From Dalbergia cochinchinensis (taxonomy: Eukaryota > Streptophyta > Magnoliopsida > Fabales > Fabaceae), in contig CM062376.1 in assembly GCA_031216125.1 (NCBI GenBank), forward strand, positions 51,340,393 to 51,404,392: a stretch of DNA of 64,000 nucleotides, given 5' to 3'. Shown here in pieces: positions 60,263-64,000 of the stretch (the stretch's first letter is position 1; every line of letters starts with the position of its first letter). The translations under genes were made by a program, and so were the position numbers. The notes under the pieces are model-generated. The model ran no database searches. It was given only the letters and a program-made list of their open reading frames with translations, and was not told where the DNA came from.

Positions 60263-60774
60263 TAGGCATATAATTGGGCTGGGTTGATTCAGATTTGAGG
60301 ACAAAAATGAACCTAAATGAATTAATTTTGATTGTTTCAATTTGGCTTAATCGATTTAGAGTTTTTTTTAATCAAATCCGAATCAAACCAACCAATGAAA
60401 TCACCTTGATTTGGGTGATTGAGTTATCCGATTATGATCACTTCATATTTAATTCAATTAAAATGCAAAAAAAAATCACTTTTTTGAGAAAATCACAAAC
60501 TTTGAACATCCTAAAGTTATACTAATTTCATGTAAAAATACAGCTGAATAACATCAATGGATATAATTTAACGTATGATTTATTAACCACTTACATTATG
60601 CATAGCAAAAAAAAATTATAATATATGATCAGGCTTAAATTTATGTAATCTGATAACCGAATTGATTATTATCGATTTTATTTGGTTCTGACCTTATATA
60701 ACTCGAACTAACTTGAGCCAGTTTAGTTGGTTCGACATGTCAAATTGAACCGGTATGCTTATTCCCCCAGCCCT
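60263..60774. mobile_element. hAT-like non-autonomous element, 512 bp
   Basis: ATATGCAC is duplicated exactly at 60255-60262 and 60775-60782. The ends TAGGCATATAATTGGGCTGG and, reversed, AGGGCTGGGGGAATAAGC share the GGGCTGGG motif common in hAT ends. The interior has repeated GGTTCGAA/AATTGAACC-type motifs and no coding frame of note. Confidence 0.7.
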
Positions 60775-60782
60775 ATATGCAC

Positions 60783-62926
60783 GTCATTTTTAATTCCCTC
60801 AACGAACATTGTTTTGGTACCATTTATTGAACCAAATTCCCCTTCTCCATATAATTGTTCCATACTGATAACAATAACATAGATGCCACTTGCTTTGATC
60901 TGCACAATCATTTTCAGCGACAAAGTGCACATAGAAAAGCATATACACCGAAATGTGTACATAAACATACAAGGATGCTATTGAGAAATATTATGTTTTT
61001 CAATTAATTTACTTTTTTTAATTCAAAATCTCCTTCACACATATTAAATAATTATTAAATGTTATGTAAATTACAGCATACACTAAGTAGAAGTTAAAAT
61101 AAAAAATTAAATTAATTATTACAATTACATATCAACTTTATTAGATACAATTAATGTGAAGTCCTCATCAAAACATAAAATTAGAGGTGATAAAATGGGT
61201 TTTGCACTTAGATTGACTCGCCTTTCTCTCCCTCTTTTATATATATATATAGACACACATATATTTGAATTTTAAATTAAAATAGATGGAATGGGTTGAT
61301 ATTTCAACCTATTTTATTTTGACATTGACCTGACCTGCCCCATTTTAGACGGGTCATTGATGGAGTGGATCAAATTAAATTAGAATAGCCAAGTTGGCCC
61401 ACTTTTTCATATCTACAAAACATATTTAGAAAGGCTCCTAATCCGGATAAGGCAATCACATCCTCGAGTGGGGGCAATGCTATTATTGATCACGCGTAAA
61501 TTAGACACTTCCAAAATCCTTTGTCCAATCGATCCACACACTTTGGAAAAATTAGGGTTCTATCAAACAGTGCAATTTAAAGTTTGTGATTACAACTGTT
61601 TGTCTGTCTATGTAGTCTTACAATCTGTGGTCTATAGACTGTACCCAATCAATCCACCCTATAAAGCAGTGGTAGGAAAAGTCACGGCGTTGTTTATGAT
61701 TGGCTGATAACTTGAAATTGGGTTTGGTGAAGTTCCGGAATATATACTATTTAATTTCCAACCTTAGCTAAGAGTACTTAAAGACTTGGAAATTATGCTT
61801 TTCGTTTAAAGACAATTGCTATAGATAGGTTACAAGTTAAGTTTTGGACTTGCATAAGGGAGAATTATTGGACTTGCATGCGGGCTATATGAAAGGAATT
61901 GCTCCCAAGCTAGTTTGGGACTGGTCAGAAAGATTTTTATGTTAGAAGCATTTAAATTGTGTAAATGTAGTTTTTGAAACCAGGTATGTTTCTATATTTT
62001 TTTTTTTATGAAAAAGAGAGTTTAAGTTGAGGGAGAAGCTCCCCTACAATCTAATGGTAAATTTACATATACCTCAATGAGTTACAAGAGGTCATAAGTT
62101 GACTTCTATCCAACCCCCTATCCTATAATATCTTAACAAAAAAAAAAAATCACCCTAGTTCACAATCAAAACATTCCTGAAAGATTATCAAGTGCTAATA
62201 GAGGTACTTACAGATCTCCTATCAATAAGGGAAAAACATGAATATAAAATTCAAATCATTGCAATATATAAACAGAAGGTTAACTAAGTAAACTACCACT
62301 ATTGATGGGTATGTACGTTTCTAATGTAATCGACCCATAACTTCATAATAGCCATCGTTAATTAATTTGAATATTTATGATAGATTACGCTCATTTGGAT
62401 TTTCTTTTGTTGATCACAAAATTTTTTTTCTTTTGTTAGAATGCTTTTTTTAATTCTAACCAGCATATTTTCATAATTAAAGATTTGTTAAGAAACTAGC
62501 ACCTGAAACAATATTATCACAATGAAATATTTTCTTTTAGTAAATAACATTTTTCCTAATATTTTTAATTTGATATTAATTTATTAGTCGTAACATTTTT
62601 ATTTTTTACAAAAATTTAATAATTTAGTTGGATCTGTACTTTAACAGAATAACTAAATTGATGATAAAAATATTGAGATCTAATTGATATCAAAATTAAA
62701 AATATTAGGAGCAAATTAATGTCAATAATTTTGTTAGGATTAAAATAATGTCAAAATTAAAAATATTTAGGCTAAATTGACGTCTATTTTGCTTGGATTA
62801 AATTGATATCAAATTGAAAAATTAGAACCAATTCAATTATTTACTCAAAATATTTAGATGCTTTCATTGTAATAAAAAAAATGTTTTTGAATTATCATTG
62901 GCTCATACTTTTTCTACATTTTAAAT
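60783..62926. other. Intergenic DNA with AT-rich imperfect repeats
   Basis: At about 62640-62830 a motif like AAATTGATATCAAAATTAAAAATATT recurs imperfectly three times. The 79-codon open frame at 61468-61707 has no recognised domain. No gene is supported. Confidence 0.4.
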
Positions 62927-62938
62927 GTAATAACCTAT

Positions 62939-63395
62939 AAAGCACAGACACTGATATGAACACGAGACACGACATCATCACGGACACGGAGACACACCAA
63001 ATTTTAAAAATTACAGGACACAGACGCGGCATATTTATATATAATTTTTTAATTTTGTTGTGTGATTCTTTTTTCTGGATATTTTTTATCATATTTGTAT
63101 AATTTTTTATCTAATTAATTCTTATTTTTTGAAATCAACTGAAGAATTTTCAAATGAAATGGCTCAACTACTAACTCAAGCGTGTCCGCGATGTATCCAA
63201 GCTGTGTTTGCCGTGAATTAGAGTCGTGTCTAACGCGTGTCTGACACGTGTCCGAGCTCAAAAAAATTATTTTTTAATTGGACACATACGGATGCGTGTC
63301 AGACGCGTATCTTGTGGGTGTCATATGGGTGTCAGTGTCCGACATGTATCCGACACACGAACACACCACCAACTTGGTGTATCCATGCTTCTTAG
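62939..63395. mobile_element. Non-autonomous element with 12-bp target duplication
   Basis: GTAATAACCTAT stands exactly at 62927-62938 and 63396-63407. The interior is rich in CGGACACG/CGTGTCCGACACG motifs facing both ways, and the ends share AAGCA.GGATAC-like sequence (AAGCACAGACAC left; reversed AAGCATGGATAC right). It has no coding capacity. The superfamily is uncertain: Mutator-like insertions give 9-11 bp, while 12 bp could also suit a SINE. Confidence 0.72.
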
Positions 63396-63499
63396 GTAAT
63401 AACCTATCTATGGCATGATAGTATTATATATGATAATATAATACCTAATAGCAAGAAATCCACTGTATAAATTTTTATACTATATATTATTTGGTAAGC

Positions 63500-63890
63500 C
63501 GCATGACTAGTAGCGGTAGACGAGGGGGTGGACAACAACCAGCAAAGGGTAAGGAGCAATTGGTGAGTGGCGGGTGGTGACCGAGAGATGACAAGCGGCG
63601 ACAAGTGGGAGGTGGGCCCCGACCGATAAGTGGCGGGCAACTGGTGAATAGCGGATAAACAAGTGATAACCTGGGGGTGGCGGCCAATGACTAGCGACGA
63701 CAGGCGAGTGGTGAGGGCTGGCAGACGAGTGGTTGGTGGCGGGGGCAACTAACAGGGAACGACTGGCAGGCGTGGATGGCGATTGGCGACGATCAACGAC
63801 AGACAGGTGGTGACTCGTAGCAGACAGGCGGTGACTGGTAGTAGACAAGCGGTGACAGGATGCGTGGCAGTCTACTGTCGACAATGAGTG
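63500..63890. repeat. GC-rich degenerate tandem repeat
   Basis: Short units around GGCGGTGAC, GACAAGCGGCGAC and GTAGCAGACAGGCGGTGACT recur without strict period. The composition differs sharply from the AT-rich flanks. Three overlapping minus-strand frames of 66-138 codons (Ser/Pro/His/Leu-rich) are by-products. It may be a decayed minisatellite or an element interior. Confidence 0.55.
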
Positions 63891-64000
63891 TGGTTGTTGC
63901 GTTGAAGTAGAAGAGTAAGTCAAAGTTAATTTTGGATTGACTAGTAAAATAATACTATCAAGTGTTATCAGGCATCTTAAGACTTAGTAACTTAATCCTA

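Noticed and set aside
63404..63923. Three overlapping minus-strand frames of 66-138 codons
   Set aside because: Ser/Pro/His-rich translation of a degenerate repeat in all three frames; no domain.
1..64000. CRISPR arrays, bacterial operons, rRNA or tRNA genes
   Set aside because: No regularly spaced repeats or RNA-gene signatures were seen, and the gene structures are plant nuclear.

Overview
This window is nuclear DNA of a flowering plant, most likely a eudicot; I cannot fix the species. The evidence is two complete, many-exon plant housekeeping genes with canonical GT-AG introns, AT-rich intergenic DNA, and a dense load of plant-type transposable elements (RTE-type LINE relics, Ty1/copia, hAT, Mutator and PIF/Harbinger derivatives, MITEs) plus one integrated pararetrovirus. 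No rRNA, tRNA or CRISPR array was recognised.

Layout. Positions 1-4096 are mostly intergenic, with a possible last exon at the left edge and one palindromic MITE. Positions 4098-12077 hold one complete, circularly permuted genome unit (about 7.96 kb) of an endogenous pararetrovirus of the Caulimoviridae, inserted into a TA microsatellite. It reads: 35S-like promoter, three tandem small ORFs, Met-tRNA primer-binding site, a decayed polyprotein frame (movement protein, coat protein, protease, RT, RNase H), and a separate ORF4. Positions 13697-19898 (minus) hold an ALF4 (ABERRANT LATERAL ROOT FORMATION 4) homologue with 13 coding exons and 579 codons; every exon joins in frame. Positions 21888-25200 hold a non-autonomous PIF/Harbinger-like element carrying a MYB/SANT-like gene. 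Positions 25409-38708 (plus) hold a TRAPPII subunit gene, TRS120, with 10 coding exons and 1192 codons. Its 5-kb intron 6 is filled by nested elements, and intron 7 carries a complete hAT element.

Downstream of TRS120 no further cellular gene is supported. The right half contains a Pack-MULE-like element (42434-44183) with 440-bp terminal inverted repeats around a captured glutamate-receptor (GLR) fragment, a diverged 1.2-kb direct duplication, a decayed Ty1/copia element, two copies of one palindromic MITE, a tandem MITE pair, a long-inverted-repeat element, a further hAT element, and a 457-bp element with a 12-bp target duplication. A GC-rich degenerate repeat lies near the right end.

The two intact genes act in separate processes: ALF4 in SCF ubiquitin-ligase control, TRS120 in trans-Golgi and cell-plate traffic. 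They are unlinked functionally as far as the sequence shows. The most unusual content is the pararetrovirus. It has a three-small-ORF cassette between promoter and primer-binding site. Its splice donor and acceptor are placed so that a spliced RNA would have the ORF4 AUG as its first AUG, as is known for rice tungro bacilliform virus.
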